Origin: Cerioporus squamosus
Lineage: Eukaryota > Basidiomycota > Agaricomycetes > Polyporales > Polyporaceae
NCBI GenBank assembly: GCA_022592435.1
Contig: JABYQS010000025.1
Coordinates: 186,001-250,000 of the forward strand
Reading direction: 5' to 3'
Length of the DNA: 64,000 nt
Part shown: positions 1-12,107 of the stretch, one piece after another
How positions within the stretch are numbered: position 1 is the stretch's first letter
Layout: the number at the start of each line of letters is the position of its first letter
Translations under genes and position numbers: made by a program
Notes under the pieces: generated by a model
Database searches by the model: none
What the model saw: only the letters and a program-made list of their open reading frames with translations
What the model was told of the DNA's origin: nothing

Positions 1-1556
1 GCTCTTTGACGATGTTGGATATGTTGTCGTCCACCCGCGTCGGTGAAAGCGCGTTGCAGATCGCGAAGAGAGCGTACATCCGGTCCGCAGTCTTGTTGAT
101 CTACACCTGGGAGTCAGCATCCATTGCCGCAATGACGCCGCGCAATGGTGGCTCACCTGGTCGTACTGGTAACTCCTGGTGTGATATTGCCGCATGCGGA
201 GGATAAAATTGAGGATGGACACGAATGTGCGGATCGCGTCCGGATATCTTCGCAGCATGATGTAGCAAAAGCCGACGTAGTAGTAGGTGGTGACATGGCA
301 GGCGGTAACACGGGTGAACGGTGACTAAACGGGAGTCAGCCACGCCGCGATCTCTCAGGTGAAGAAGCACTGACCTTCTGGTTGAGCTCGACGTTCTCCA
401 TCACCTTGAGCGCAAGCGTGAAGTCGCCAAGCAAGCTGTGGACGCGGAGAAGACCGATGATACTGAAGTAGCCGAGGAGCTTGTATAATGGCCGGGTCCC
501 GTACTCGCCAACAATCTCGCTGAACAGAAATTAGTATTTCTTAGGAGCCTACAGCAAAGAGAATCTTACGCGATCTCCTCCGGACTCTTGCCCTCCTGGA
601 GGGCCACCAAGTGCTCATTGATTTTCGACTTTTGAATGAGAGAGTAGAGGACGTTCAAAACACTGTACGAGCTCCAGACCTGATTGGCATCTGCGAGCAG
701 GGAGAGCTCCTCCTCCGTCTTTGACTTGACCTTGGAGCGCCATACGCAGAACGACTGGAACTGGTAGATGAATTCATCAATGATGTCCCACAGCCACTGC
801 TCCGGCAGCTCAAGGGGGACAGGGCCATCCGAGTCTACGAGTCAAGCTATGAGCAAGCCTTCTCAGTCCGCGGGGAAGGGACGCACTGAGAAGATAGTTG
901 AACAGTTCGCAACTGTTTTCGTAGGAGTGGAAGCGATCGTCGAGGTCGGGACTGAGGCGGGAGTAGACATGACGATAGTAGAGTTCACGGTAGAGAACCA
1001 GGAAGATTTGATCTACAGAACGATCAGCGTTGGTGGTGGGTTTGCGCAACTCGACTTCTCGCAAAGGAGCCCGATAGACACGCACCATCGTTGACCAAGG
1101 GAGCAATTACCTCCGCCTCTGGCCACTCCGTCTTCGAGTAGAACTTCTCTGTTAACCGGTTCCATCCGCTCTCGTATGCAACAGTAATCTCCGCAAGGTT
1201 GTTGTCCAAGACAGCTTGGTGGAAGTGCGCAATGAACTGGAAGCCGTTAGTCTAGAGCGAGGTTACAAGGAAGGATGTGTCCCACTCACGCGCTTCACGA
1301 CATCGGGGATTTGGGCAAAGGCCGCCTGCTGAGCCATCTGCTGTTGTACAGCCAGAATAGTCGCCTCATCTATCCGGGACTGTGCTAGCGTCGGGGCCTC
1401 TTCAACCGTCATACCGAGGTGGACGACATACGCAGGACACGCACCATCTTCGTAAAGGCCGTTCTGACCGTAGTTCCCGATGGCAAGGTTCAGGTCGACG
1501 TCCTGGAGATCCTCGTCCAAGTCGGCATCCCAGAGAGCTTTTCTGTGCTGCGCCAT
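1..1556 (-). CDS. Eukaryotic translation initiation factor 3 subunit L (3'-truncated by window edge)
   Basis: eIF3L is a PCI-domain subunit of the eIF3 complex that helps assemble the 43S pre-initiation complex in the cytoplasm. The reverse strand reads [16 protein letters not shown] at the N-terminus. Separate exons then give blocks typical of eIF3[39 protein letters not shown], an FIYQFQSF stretch near 750-780, and [20 protein letters not shown] near 250-300. The last visible exon reads [20 protein letters not shown], after an acceptor whose AG is at about 106-107. The C-terminus lies outside the window. The ATG at 1554-1556 is preferred: an in-frame ATG at 1766 would add a low-complexity extension that crosses most of the divergent promoter. 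At least five short introns are present. The neighbour is a divergent Cid1-type gene. Confidence 0.93.
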
Positions 1557-1828
1557 GCTGTATGCGGCGTTATCGAGACGGAGAGGAGAGCCAGAGAGGA
1601 CGATGAGCGTTGCGGCTAAGTACAGCAAAAATTCAGACGACGCATCTTCGGCGTCTCCACGTGGCTGAGGCGTCCCAGCGCTTGCTTCACCACTGCTCCC
1701 GCCCTCAAACTGCCCTTCAGCTTCAGTCAGTCCTTCCTCGTCGTGCACAACCGTCACCACCACCACCCTCTCCTCCAGCTCAATTTTCGGGTATACTTTC
1801 CTGTCCCTCGTGCTTGAAACCCAGCGCT
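1557..1828. promoter_or_regulatory. Divergent promoter between eIF3L and the Cid1-type gene
   Basis: Only 272 bp separate the two inferred start codons, so both genes must share this stretch for 5' UTR and promoter. It holds a CT/CCACCACCACC-rich tract around 1753-1775 and no clear TATA box, which fits housekeeping genes. The open frame running through it from 1766 on the minus strand is read as UTR rather than protein. Confidence 0.5.
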
Positions 1829-3669
1829 ATGCAGAAGTCAGCGCGGCGGTTGAATGTGGTAGTGCGTCAAGCGGGAGCGAGTTCTAGTCGCTCTCCGATA
1901 TACACGCCTAGGAGCAGCCGAACATATACGCAGAACAGCACGGTGAGTCATATGTTGCGTCGTGTATATGGGCAAACACTCCCAATGCAAGGTTGGCTCA
2001 CCGCATCGTGGTGTTGACATACGATCCCACCCTCGGCAGATTACGGACCACGCGCTGCGAACTGTGACCTCTTCACAGAATATACGGATACAAGAACAAC
2101 TTGCACTCTTTGTTCCCGTTGGCGTGCCCGTCACTGAAGGTCGTATCAGCAAAGAACCCAGTCGATATGAGATGATCCCGCGATTTAAGGAGTTGCAGGC
2201 CGCTCGGGCGGACACCATCCAGCGATTGAACACACTCATTCATACCCACTTCGGGGGCGACTACCACGTACAACCCTTTGGAAGCACATGCTATGGAGCT
2301 GGGCGACCGGAGAGTGATCTGGACCTATGTATATTCGTGAGTTTCGAGCATCATGTCCAGTTCTTTGCGTGACGCTCTCCTCAAGGATTATCGCAGGCCG
2401 CATGGTATTCCGCCCAGAAGCGCGCCGTCTGAGCTCCCACGTATGTACACTGTCTTCTCAAGCTACGGGCCCTACTCATGCATACATGAACACAGCTATC
2501 TATGACGTGAAGTCGGTCTCATGCTTATATCGTCCCAATGACTTGTCTCACTCCTAACATCTGAAGGACATTTGCCAACCTCTTGATCGAGGCGAAGTAC
2601 AAAGCGGTATCATACATCAAGGCTACCGTCCCAATTGGTAGGGCAACACAACGCTTCGACGCTTGATTGTCGTTCTCATGCATCGTACAGTCAAGTTCAC
2701 GGATCCTGACACCGGACTGTCCTGCGACGTGAACGTCAATCATCGCTTAGGCTGCTATAATACCCGACTCTTCAAGCAATACTGCCGACTGTATCCGCCG
2801 CTCGCGCCAACACTTCGCAAGATCAAGAGCTGGGCACGGCACGTACGCCTCAATAGTCCCTCGACACCGGGTGTCCCTGTATCGTTCAGTAGCTATGCGT
2901 TGACTTTGATGGTGATCGCCGGGCTCCAGGTGAGTCATGCACGCTATCCCTGTCACCATTCGAGCCAACTCTTCTGCGCAGAGAACTGGCCACTTGCCGA
3001 ATCTGCAAGCGAAAGGCTGCAAAGACGTGTCTACGACGTTCTGGGATGTCAGCAAAGACGGAGAGCACCGCCAAGTGATTATCCGCTTTGGTCAAGGCAA
3101 GGATTGGTCGCCACCCCGTGATTTTGACATAGCCGACCTCCTACGCCGATGGTTTCGGTGCGTTTTCCAACATAATAGAATCCCACTTCCACTCACAGTC
3201 CGCTATGCTGTTGCAGTTATTGGGGTTTTGACCACACGTACCGAACCACGAGTACGGTGGTTAGCATCCGCGACGGCGGATTTGTGAGCTGGAGCGATGC
3301 GACAGACTTACCGACGGGATCTGCTCTACATGGTCCTCGAGTCAAATTTGACGATCCTAAGGCATATAAACTGGTTGTTCTGGATCCGTTCCTCCCGAAG
3401 GTAATTGATCTCACTGACATCTGCGGATTGAGCTGACCATTCAATCGCAGAATTGCACAGGAAGAATCAGCTCCGAGATCTTGAAGAGGTTCCAGAGGGA
3501 ATGCAGGCAGCAGTATGCGAGGCTCGCCGGGTTGTCTTATGAAGAGTTGATGGCGTCGTGGAGGCGGGACGGCGTGTTGGCCGACTTCCTCTCGGAGGTA
3601 CCTGTGCCCCCTGTGCGTCGCATCACGCACTCTCCTACTCCACTCACAAACCCGCAGCCGCGTGTATAG
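1829..3669 (+). CDS. Cid1/Trf-type nucleotidyltransferase (non-canonical poly(A)/poly(U) polymerase family)
   Basis: The protein is a polymerase-beta-fold RNA nucleotidyltransferase, a family that adds A or U tails to RNA 3' ends; the base preference cannot be read here. Exon 1 (1829-1941) is a basic Ser-rich leader. Exon 2 starts at 2079 and ends with FGSTCYGAGRPESDLDL, the helix-turn motif with the paired metal-binding aspartates. A short exon gives LPPIYDVK. The next gives VPIVKFTDPDTGLSCDVNVN with the third acidic site, and LGCYNTRLFKQYC. Near 2800-2920 is the PAP/OAS1 helical region (LRKIKSWARHVRLNSP, SYALTLMVIAGLQ), and from about 3060 the PAP-associated region (DFDIADLLRRWFR). The last exon ends KRFQRECRQQYARLAG and a Pro-rich tail with stop at 3667-3669. 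All three catalytic acids appear present. The basic start might be a mitochondrial leader, which is only a guess. Confidence 0.85.
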
Positions 3670-3967
3670 GCTACATACACTATGTGATATACGTATGTAT
3701 ACCTCGCAAACACATGAATACAATGTGAGGCATGAGATGGCATGACGCACCGCGCAGTACTCTAGTACTGACATGCTTGTAGCCTGGAGCACCGCTACGT
3801 GCGTGGCGCGACGCCCATACTAGGGTCCCACGACGTCGAATGGCTTCCATCAGACCTATGGATCTCAGTCATGGCCAAGCGGTACCGTATAACTGTCGTG
3901 ACTCGTAGCTGCTCTACATGGGTCTCACGCTACTGCGGGCCAACACATATATATACAGTCTTTGGCC
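3670..3967. promoter_or_regulatory. Intergenic region with TATA-like run before the DUF6534-like gene
   Basis: This 298-bp gap between two plus-strand genes contains an alternating AT run, ATATATATA, at about 3947-3955. It is only about 15-20 bp before the first ATG at 3968. A TATA box there would put the transcription start near or beyond that ATG, which favours the in-frame ATG at 3998 as the real start of the next gene. Confidence 0.35.
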
Positions 3968-5576
3968 ATGGGCTCCCAAGCATCCCCGCTATCAGCCATG
4001 TCGGACGCAGAGATACGCGACAAAATTGCAAAGGAAGTCCCGACAGGGCTCACCCGTACGTTTTCCCGTGGCACCGTTGATGTCGAACTCAACCGGCTCC
4101 TGTTGAAGACAAGATACTCAACATCTGGTGACGAGTGGCTTGCTTTGGCCGGTAACGGGGTCAGGCTGGGACTAATCTTCTTCAGCATCTTCGGCTTGGC
4201 CTGCTACCAAATCCTCAAGTATTACATCCGAAACCGCGAAGACCGCACAAGCATGAAGGTTTTGGTGAGCCCCCGTCCTTCAACACTGGCAGCTTGAGTG
4301 GGGTACTTGTCTCACCGGCGACATCCTGTTCAGATCGGCATTCTATGGTAAGCCTCTGTTCCATGATCCATCAAGGCTGGCTGGTCATGATCAAGCTACT
4401 GATGGACCTCAGGACCGCGGAAGCAATCCACGTCGTTGCGACTCCGATGAATTATGACCGCGTGGGGAAAATGCTCGATGATCCTGACTTGTTCTCAAGA
4501 TTGAAATGGTGGGTGTTGTGTTCGCACTTGCCCAACTACCAATGTCTGAGTCGATCTATGTAGGAGCATCGCTGTGAGTAGACTGACACCGGAGACAATG
4601 GGACCACGTACTGAGACCTTGACCTAGATCATGCTTCTCGCAGGGGTACGTCTATTTGGTGCATGATCTGCGTTGCTCCGGCATTTCTGAACGGACAACG
4701 TTAGTCCCTCCGTACTATCATCTTGCAAGGGTAAGCTCCAATCTGTGCATCATTTGGGTGCGTTGAAACGAGGCTGCGCAGGATCGTTTGCCGGAGGATC
4801 TGGAAACGTGTGTTTGCTTGAGACGTTGCGTTACAAACATCGTTCACTGACAATCTTGATAGTGGGGTATCAGAACTGGCTCTTCATCGCCATTCTAGTA
4901 AGTACTTCACGTTGACTCTGCCGCGTGCAGGTGTTTCCCCAGTTGTGGTTGAGACTTAACAGACATGCTAGATCATCGTCTCCACCGGGTCCGTGCTCAT
5001 CCATCCACATCTACCGGATATAACGCTATCCGGAGTACTCTGCTTTCTCCTCACCCGTCAACGCACGAATAAATTGAGGCTGGAGAGGTTCGTAGGATTA
5101 GGACCACACCCGCCGTGCCAGTGTATCCCGCGATCTCGCTGACGAGGTCACAGAGTGAACAGCATACCCAGCGCCTTCACGTATGCAGCCAGCATTGGGG
5201 CTCTTGCACCGTAAGTGGAACACGTCCGTATGCATCTCCGGCATAACATGGCGCTCATACTATATCCATCGAAGACTCTGCCTCTTCGTTTCAATCATCT
5301 TGGTATGATGCCTGAGCGCGACCACTTGCTCGCCAGCTGAACGTATCGCAGACTAAGACCGCACGGGGCACACAACTCGCGTTGCTCTACAATCCCGTGG
5401 TCCAGAGGCGTACGGTTTAATTGACAGATGTCGTTCCTTCGGCGAGTTTGCTGATCGAACTTCCTGCAGTTTACCTGAACGCCATGCTCGCCGCGTTGAA
5501 CGCAAGCTGGAAGGATGAACGCGTTCATGCCCCTGGACAATCGATGCCATTGTCGTCGCTGGACTCGAGCCGCTGA
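3968..5576 (+). CDS. DUF6534-like multi-pass membrane protein
   Basis: Function is unknown; DUF6534 proteins are a large basidiomycete family of seven-helix membrane proteins. Exon 1 (3968 or 3998 to about 4263) has a soluble start and one hydrophobic helix followed by YYIRNREDRTSMKVL. This matches the family's first loop, where a helix is followed by a short charged loop and a Lys-Val-Leu start of the next helix. A very small exon near 4333-4345 (IGILW) and one near 4411-4510 (TAEAIHVVATPMNYDRVGKM) follow. Later hydrophobic pieces occur at about 4975-5090 (IIVSTGSVLIHPHL), near 5160-5210 and near 5270-5300. The last exon gives LPAVYLNAMLAALNASW, like the family's closing LATLN block, with stop at 5574-5576. 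The gene is cut into many tiny exons, so joins are tentative. An alternative start is 3998. Confidence 0.55.
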
Positions 5577-7906
5577 GGTCGTGGAAACCGCGCTGCAGTG
5601 CGGGATTCGGAGTGACATGGTGAGGCTAACAATCCGGTCAAACTGATCACGTATAGATTGACAATGTATGCAGTTGGCCCAATGGCACCAAGATTGCGAG
5701 GCAGGATCCCGGGACTCGCGAACTTGCTCTGCGGGCCGATCCTGCACGTTCTGTAGCCTCCTCTGAAAGGAAGTGCCGTCTCCCAGTGTACGACAGCCTG
5801 TATTTGTGCTGTGCGAAATCCGAATGGTACCACGACGCTACCGTCGCGAAGCTTTCTTTCTTTCTACTCGTTTATTGCCCTCGAGGGCGGAGCCCTACGG
5901 TAGGCGGAACGCTACAGGATAACTACGACGTGCGGCTGGACTAGGAGTGTGGGGATGCGCTGTACACAGCGTCGCGAAGCTGCACCCCATACTAGCGGCG
6001 ACGCATGTCGCTGAGGAAATCGCCTGAAGCTTATAATTTGATAACACCCACGTTCTTACACCAGGTCGCCGATGAATCTACGAAGCACCAGCCAGTACTT
6101 ATTCGCTCAATTAATGATGCCGAGTCAGCCTCCTTCCGCGACCGGCCGATCTCATCGTGCACATCGCACTGCGAGCAGAAGCTACCCGTGGCAATCCGCA
6201 AAGACCGCACCCTGCATCTCGGAAGACAGTCAGCGCAAGGACAGGACCCGCACACTCATACAACAGCAGAAGGAACTCACCCCGTCTTCCGGATGCTCCC
6301 CATACCCCGCGCGATAAGCCCGTGTCGCTCGCTGGTCACAGGGGCGGTGTGGAAGACGGTACGTGTGCGGTTCGCTGTTCCCCTCAGGCTTCGCCTTCGG
6401 ATAGCGGGTCCTTTTGTACCTCTGAGGCGGGGAGATGGGGAGAAGAACCGACTCGGACGGAAGCTGCTCCGTGTAGGCCGGCAGCCGTGCCGAGTGTCGC
6501 AGGGCAAGGAGCTCTCAGGCTGCCGTCGAGAGGCCAGAACGACTGAAACTGGCGAGTTGCGTCGATGTCGTCAGACCATCCTCGTACGTCCGCCGTGCCA
6601 GGAGGCGTGCAGGATAGAACCTGATTCGAGGGCACCATCCGAGATCCCGAACTAGCACAAGGCGTTGCGCAAGGTTGTAAGTTTAGACATGAAACATCTG
6701 CGCACGCAATACAAGTAACTCGGCTCGAGGAACAACGTGTGCTAACGTACGAGACGCCTTACTCTCACCGTCGCCCCGCAACCCATGCCGAAACGTGGAA
6801 CAAGGGACGCACGGGTCGTTCTTGATTCCAACAAGCACCGAGGCCTGATCATGGTCATGTTCGGCGCCTGACACGGACACAGTGAACAGAACGTTAAGGA
6901 GGGCGTTCGGGCTCTTCATGCATCATGCATCGTGGCCCACGGCTACAGCTACGCTACGCTGAGGTTGCAGCGTTGACCGGAAACACGTCTCAGCAAGTGT
7001 GCATTTAGCACTCTCGGCGCAGGATCGCAAGTTCGCCATGCTAACGCAATATGTGCTTCGCGGGCATCGAGCTGAAGACAACGTAGAGAGAGCCTCCATG
7101 CGCGCTCCGTGATTGCAGATAATCTCTCCTCCGGTGTCCGGACGACCCCTTGCAAGACGCGATACGACGATGCACGAGCGAAGTGGATCCGAATTAGCCC
7201 TGTACAGCTGTAAATTTAATGCAGTCGAGCAGTCGAGCGAGCCGCCAATATATGTGCACTCACAGCGTGCACCGTCATCGGAGGCAGGTAGCGTCGTGCG
7301 CGCCGCCATAGCGACTGGCCCGGGGGGGCAGGCGCGTCATGTTCGGGGCGCAACCAGACATGTTCACGACCGGATCCGAGCAGGGAGCGAGAATCGACCG
7401 CGCTGAGGTGGCGTCGCAGGGAAAGACGCGATAGCTGCAGTAGGGACCGGGGGCCCGGAGAGATCGTCGCGAACGGAACAGACGTGTCGAGTTGCGGTGT
7501 GGTAGCGTGATGCTGGCCCCACGGGCGCACACTACTAGTGTTACTAGACTCCGGGAGGAAATGAGAGGCTTGCGGTTTGCTGCCAGGTGGTGGGCGCGGC
7601 GCACACGACTGATACGGGATCGAGATGTGAGTAGCTATAGGTATCTGCGATTCGTGTTCATGACGTCTATGCAACATGTCTGCGCCTGTCTCAGTCTGCA
7701 GGGCCGCCAGCTGAACTGAGCTACCACCATGCTTCGCTTGAATCAGCGTTGAGCAAGCAGGCACATTCAAATTCATACTTGACGCGGGGGCAGCGGAACG
7801 CTTGCTTACCTCCATACCCATCTAATGTATCGATTCCTCCGGAGCGGCGGAGTCCGAGACGCGTCTTGCGTCTCGCATCTCGTCGCAGCGTCGCGCTGCA
7901 GCCAGC
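5577..7906. other. Gene-poor interval, nothing recognised
   Basis: About 2.3 kb between the DUF6534-like gene and the Apd1-like gene. Several overlapping open frames exist (the longest is 6005-6655 on the plus strand), but their translations are Arg/Ser/Pro-rich, overlap in several frames and show no domain I know. No terminal repeats, RNA gene or transposase motif was seen. Confidence 0.4.
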
Positions 7907-8912
7907 CTAGACGGGCTTCGATCGCGATATGAGTGCGAGCTGCTGGTCCTTGTCGAGCCCCATCCGTCCGCGCCAGAACGGCGGGCAGAGCGGCGGCAGG
8001 TCGGTGAGCGTTTCGGCGCTCCGGTGCGCGTCGTGGAACGCGAGGAGTTCGTCGAGGATCTGCGGGACGTCGACTGCCTGCACGGTGCCGAGCCTGCGAG
8101 GGTCGTTCGGTGAGCACAAGGTATCGCGAAGCCCAACGCGGCTCGAATTTCCGACGCACCAGTCGCCATATGGATATACCAAGACGTTTGCGGCGTATCT
8201 TGGGGTTCGAACGACGTGAATATCGGCAGATGGCATGCAGCAGCACCTGACGTACTCACTTGTGACCGCCGACGTGCGCGACCTCGCCCACGAACACGTC
8301 CCGCTCGACACCGCGCTTGGCGATCTCCGCGCGCAGGGCACGGACGACCTCCCCGCCGCCGTCGCCACACCTGCAGTCCCGCGAGCCGTGCGTGCAGACG
8401 TACAGGAACAGCCTGTCCGTCTCCTGCGCTGGCGCAGCAGCGACCGCGTCCCGCAGCGCGTCCACGTTCGCAAGCGTGACTTCGGGGACGAGGACACGGC
8501 CGCGGCGCGAGGTCGAGAAGACGGACGCGACGTACGCTTCTCGCTCTCGCTCCCCTTCGGACCGTGGACCTTCTCCGAGGCCGGAGTACGCGGGATGCAC
8601 CTCCTGCTCGGGCGACCACGCAAAGTTGGCGACCGCGCCCCATTCGCGGCCCTTGAGGGTGAGCGCGCGCCAGAGCGGCGATTTGGACTTCGGCGGGTAC
8701 GCGGCGGGCGGGGCGTGCGTGTGGAGCAACACGTACGCGGAGTGGGCGGGCGCCGTGCCTGCGAGCTGCTGGCGCGCCGGGAAGGAGGACCAGAAGAGAC
8801 GGTGGGGAGGTTGCGCGTGAACGTTGCAGTCGCGAATCAGTCGGGACCGTGTCGGGGCAGGTGCGAGGCTGCGCAGGGCGGAGGCGTGTCTCGGGAGCGC
8901 GTGCAGGCTCAT
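7907..8912 (-). CDS. Sucrase/ferredoxin-like (Apd1/AIM32-type) thioredoxin-fold [2Fe-2S] protein
   Basis: The Apd1/AIM32 family (PF06999) has a thioredoxin-like ferredoxin domain with an unusual His/Cys-bound [2Fe-2S] cluster and is linked to redox tolerance. Exon 1 (8912-8260) contains LFLYVCTHGSRDCRCGDGGG, with the family's first Cys cluster. It ends in HVGGHK, whose Lys codon is split by an intron at 8199-8259 with a gtgagt donor. Exon 2 (8198-7907) continues YAANVLVYPYGDWCVG and ends QQLALISRSKPV. The HxGGHK...YPxGDW block is the family hallmark and carries the His ligands. At about 315 residues the length suits the family. Exon 1 is GC-rich. The start at 8912 is the most upstream ATG in frame and might be too early, since the first 40 residues look unconserved. 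Confidence 0.82.
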
Positions 8913-9882
8913 GGCGGTGAGTCGAGGAGGTCAGGGACGCGTGAAACGCAAGCAGAGGTGGGGGAGGTGGTGGTGGTCGCTGGCAGCGTCACGCTGCATC
9001 GCGGTGTTTTGAGCTCGTCGTCGCTGGCGGCGTGCTGACGAGCCTCGACGGCAGAGCCACCTGGGATCCGATGTGGGCCGTAGCGACCATCGGCCGCTCT
9101 GCGAAGGGGCGACTTGCGTCCGCCGCAGTGCGAGGCTGCCCGGCATCGACCTGTGCGCTGGCAGACGGGCGCGGTGCAGTGGACGCCCTCGCCGCCGCGG
9201 TCGGGGTGCTCGCCGTCGTTCCGTCCGTCGGCGCCGGGCCAGTGGGCGTCTTCAATTACGGAAGAGCGCGGGCCAGTCCGCCGCGCCGAAATTGCCAACT
9301 CTATCGCAGCGTTCGATCAGAAGGAACGGATGCGCATAGTGCCCGATGCGGCAAGTAGGAACAGCGGAGTGGTTGGAGGAGCGTTCCCCGCGCTGCTCGA
9401 GTCTATCCCATATCCATCCTTGCCTTGTACTTCCATGTACGCCCGCAGGCAGCCGCAAGCCCGTGCCCGTCGTCGTTGCCAGCGACGGCGCCCACGACGC
9501 AACACTCGGCCATGACAATGCCCTGCACGGCGCACGACGCGACGCCGCCCGCTCCTCGCCTGTCACCGCCAGAGCCGCAGGTGGGCGCGCCGGAAGGCTG
9601 CACGCAAACCTGGCTTCGTCGAGAACCCACGCAGGCCCAAACTCCCATCGCTTAGCACCCGTGAACGGGAGAATTAGATCGCATCATCTCTCTCAGGTCC
9701 TCTCAGCGACCTTCGCGGACGCGTGTTTCGCCAATTAGAGTTTGTCACACCAGGCCCCCCTGCATATATGCGCCCTCGCGAAGCCCATCCGCTTCTCCCA
9801 ATTCCCCGCCTCCCCCTCCCCTCCACCACACCAACCATCACCTTTGGGCGTGCGCGCCGTGGATCCGTGACTGCTCTCCGGA
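8913..9882. promoter_or_regulatory. GC-rich divergent promoter with TATA-like site for P450-1
   Basis: A 970-bp CpG-rich gap between the Apd1-like gene and P450-1. Open frames here in all six frames are compositional and show no recognisable protein. CATATATG at 9763-9770, about 115 bp before the P450-1 start codon, is the only TATA-like site. CT-rich stretches at 9796-9835 are typical of fungal core promoters. Confidence 0.35.
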
Positions 9883-12107
9883 ATGTCTGCCTTCGTCTGG
9901 CTTGCCACTATCCTCGCCGCCTACTTCGTCTGGGCTGGTTTCCAGCAAAAGTCGAAGAGGCGAGCCCTCCCGCCCGGTCCGAAGGGGCTGCCAGTCATCG
10001 GCAACCTGCGCGATATGGCCCTTACCGGACTCTGGCTCGGAGCCCGCGAGTGGGCCCAGAAGTACGGTGCGTCCCTCCGATAGACAGTGTGCTCTCCAGA
10101 ACGCATCTGATATGCCCGTTCGGCGCGCAGGCGATCTCGTCTACCTGAACGTGTTCGGGCAAGGCCTGCTCTTTGTAAATAGCTACGACGCAGCAGTGGA
10201 CCTGCTCGAGAAGCGCGGCGCAATCTACTCGGACAAGCCCAGAATGATCATGGCGGGCGAACTGTGAGTGCCACACGCCGCCCCCTACCGCTCAGATACA
10301 GGCACTCACCACTTCGCTGCGATTAGATGCGGCTGCGAAAACATGGTGCGCCACCACGCCCCCGATTTGCAGGCTTCGGACTTCGCTGACGCGGAGATGC
10401 TCTGGGCGTCCCTGACCCGCAGATCGGCCTTACTCCGTATGGCGACAGGCTTCGCAGACAGCGCAAGCTCATGCTTCAGGCTCTCGGTGCTAACCGCATC
10501 GAATCCTACCACCCTCTTTTGGAAATTCAGACCCACAATCTCCTCCAGGGCATCCTGAACTCTCCTGATGACACCGCCAGCATCATCCGGAGGTGCGTTT
10601 TGCGCGGACAGACGTCACGTAAACTCCGTAATCTTACCGTATTCCACCCGCGCTCACCAGGTACGCTGGCGGCCTCACCCTCCTCATCGTCTACGGCTAC
10701 CGCGTCATGTCCAACGAAGACAAGCTTCTCGAGATGGCGGACGAGAGTCTCGAGCTTCTCTCGAACCGCATCGCCGCTGCCGGCAAGGTCTGGATTGTCG
10801 ATCTCTTCCCACCACGTACGTACCCTTCCCGTAACCGTAACGACGGCTGAGGTGCGCCTATACTGACGGAATTCCGTGTTGGCAGTGAGGCACATCCCGT
10901 CCTGGTTCCCTGGCGCACAGTTCAAGCGCGATGCGGCGCTGTGGAAGGGCAAGATGGAAGCTTTCGTCAACGAGCCGTTTGACTTCACCAAGCAGCAGAT
11001 GGTGCGTGCTTCATTAGGCCGTGTCGAGTATGTGTATCGTATGCTCATGCCGTGTTTCTTGGGTTCTGCAGGCGCAAGGAACCGCCGTCCCGTGCTACGT
11101 CTCGATGCTCCTCGATGACGCCGCGCTCGAGAACAAGGACCAGTCCGTCGACGATCAGCGCGACTTTGACATCAGGTGGACCGCGAACTCGCTCTATGCC
11201 GGTAAGCCCAGTCACGATATCCTTCCTGCCAGCTCCTAGCGCTCATACCACATACGCTTGTTCGGCGCATTACAGCTAGCTTTGACACCGTGAGTACCTC
11301 ACTGGCTTGCAGCGCATGGTTCTGAGCTCATGTACCATTACCGCCGCTCCAGACCATCTCGGCCATCTCGCACTTCTTCCTCGCTATGCTCCAGCACCCC
11401 GAAATCATGCACAAGGCCCAGAAGGAGATTGACACTGTCATCGGGACCTCCCGCCTACCGACGCTGAGCGACCGTCCGAACCTCCCTTACGTCGATGCCG
11501 TTGTCAACTGAGGTCCTCCGTATCTCCTCTCCCGTCCCCCTTGGTGAGTTGCATCCGGAATCACTGTATCTGAGACGACAGCTGAGCACATTTGGTTCAG
11601 GTCTCCCCCGCCGTATCACCGAGGACAACGTGTACAAGGGTATGTTCATCCCCAAGGGCACCCTCGTCTTCGGCAACAATTAGTAAGCCTCCCCTCTTCC
11701 CCTGTCCCCTCCGCTTCCCCACCTGACTCACCCGCGCCCGCAGCAACATGGTCCGCGACCCGGCCATCTTCCCGAACCCGGACGCCTTCGACCCCTCGCG
11801 GTACCTCGAAGAGGTGGACGAGAACACGGCGCGGCTGCGCGACGTGCGCAACTACGTGTTCGGCTTCGGGCGGCGCAAGTGCCCGGGGCAGTACATGATC
11901 GACGCGAGCCTGTGGATCGCGATCGCGTCGATGCTCGCGGCGTTCGACGTGGCGAAGGCGCGGGACGACTTTGGGAAGGAGATCGAGCCGGAGGTCGAGT
12001 ACGACAACTCGATCTTCACGACGATGAAGCCGTTCCGGTACGATATCCGTCCGAGGAGCGCGCAGGCGGTCAGGCTCGTGCGGGAGGCGAAGGGGCTCTC
12101 GGACTAA
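9883..12107 (+). CDS. Cytochrome P450-1 (O-methylsterigmatocystin oxidoreductase-like group), with a +1 frameshift
   Basis: This is a microsomal haem-thiolate monooxygenase; the substrate cannot be inferred. Features in order: an N-terminal membrane anchor ([17 protein letters not shown]), the proline hinge [14 protein letters not shown], the C-helix region ([12 protein letters not shown] near 10435), an I-helix ending ASFDTT split by an intron near 11290, the K-helix EVLR, a PERF-like FDPSRYLEE near 11790, and the haem loop [10 protein letters not shown] at about 11860-11890. About ten introns are inferred. An extra T near 11509 makes ...VDAVVN run into TGA; deleting it restores the frame into [14 protein letters not shown]. 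Either this copy is broken or the base is a sequencing error. Intron positions and sequence match P450-E at 49.5 kb, so the two are paralogues. Confidence is high for family, lower for function. Confidence 0.87.
11509..11509 (+). other. Single-base insertion breaking the P450-1 frame before ExxR
   Basis: The codons for LPYVDAVVN are followed by ACTGAG. Without the T the reading continues GAG GTC CTC CGT (EVLR), exactly as in paralogue P450-E near 51055-51070. No splice pair can remove one base here. Confidence 0.75.

Noticed and set aside
1263..1766. Longer eIF3L start at 1766
   Set aside because: The added 70 residues are low-complexity and cross the divergent promoter; the family-like N-terminus begins at 1556.
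6005..6655. 216-codon plus-strand frame
   Set aside because: Arg/Ser/Pro-rich, overlaps other long frames, lacks introns unlike real genes here, and shows no recognisable domain.
8909..9740. Several 60-130 codon frames on both strands
   Set aside because: They overlap in all frames in CpG-rich DNA, show no conserved motif, and lie in a divergent promoter.
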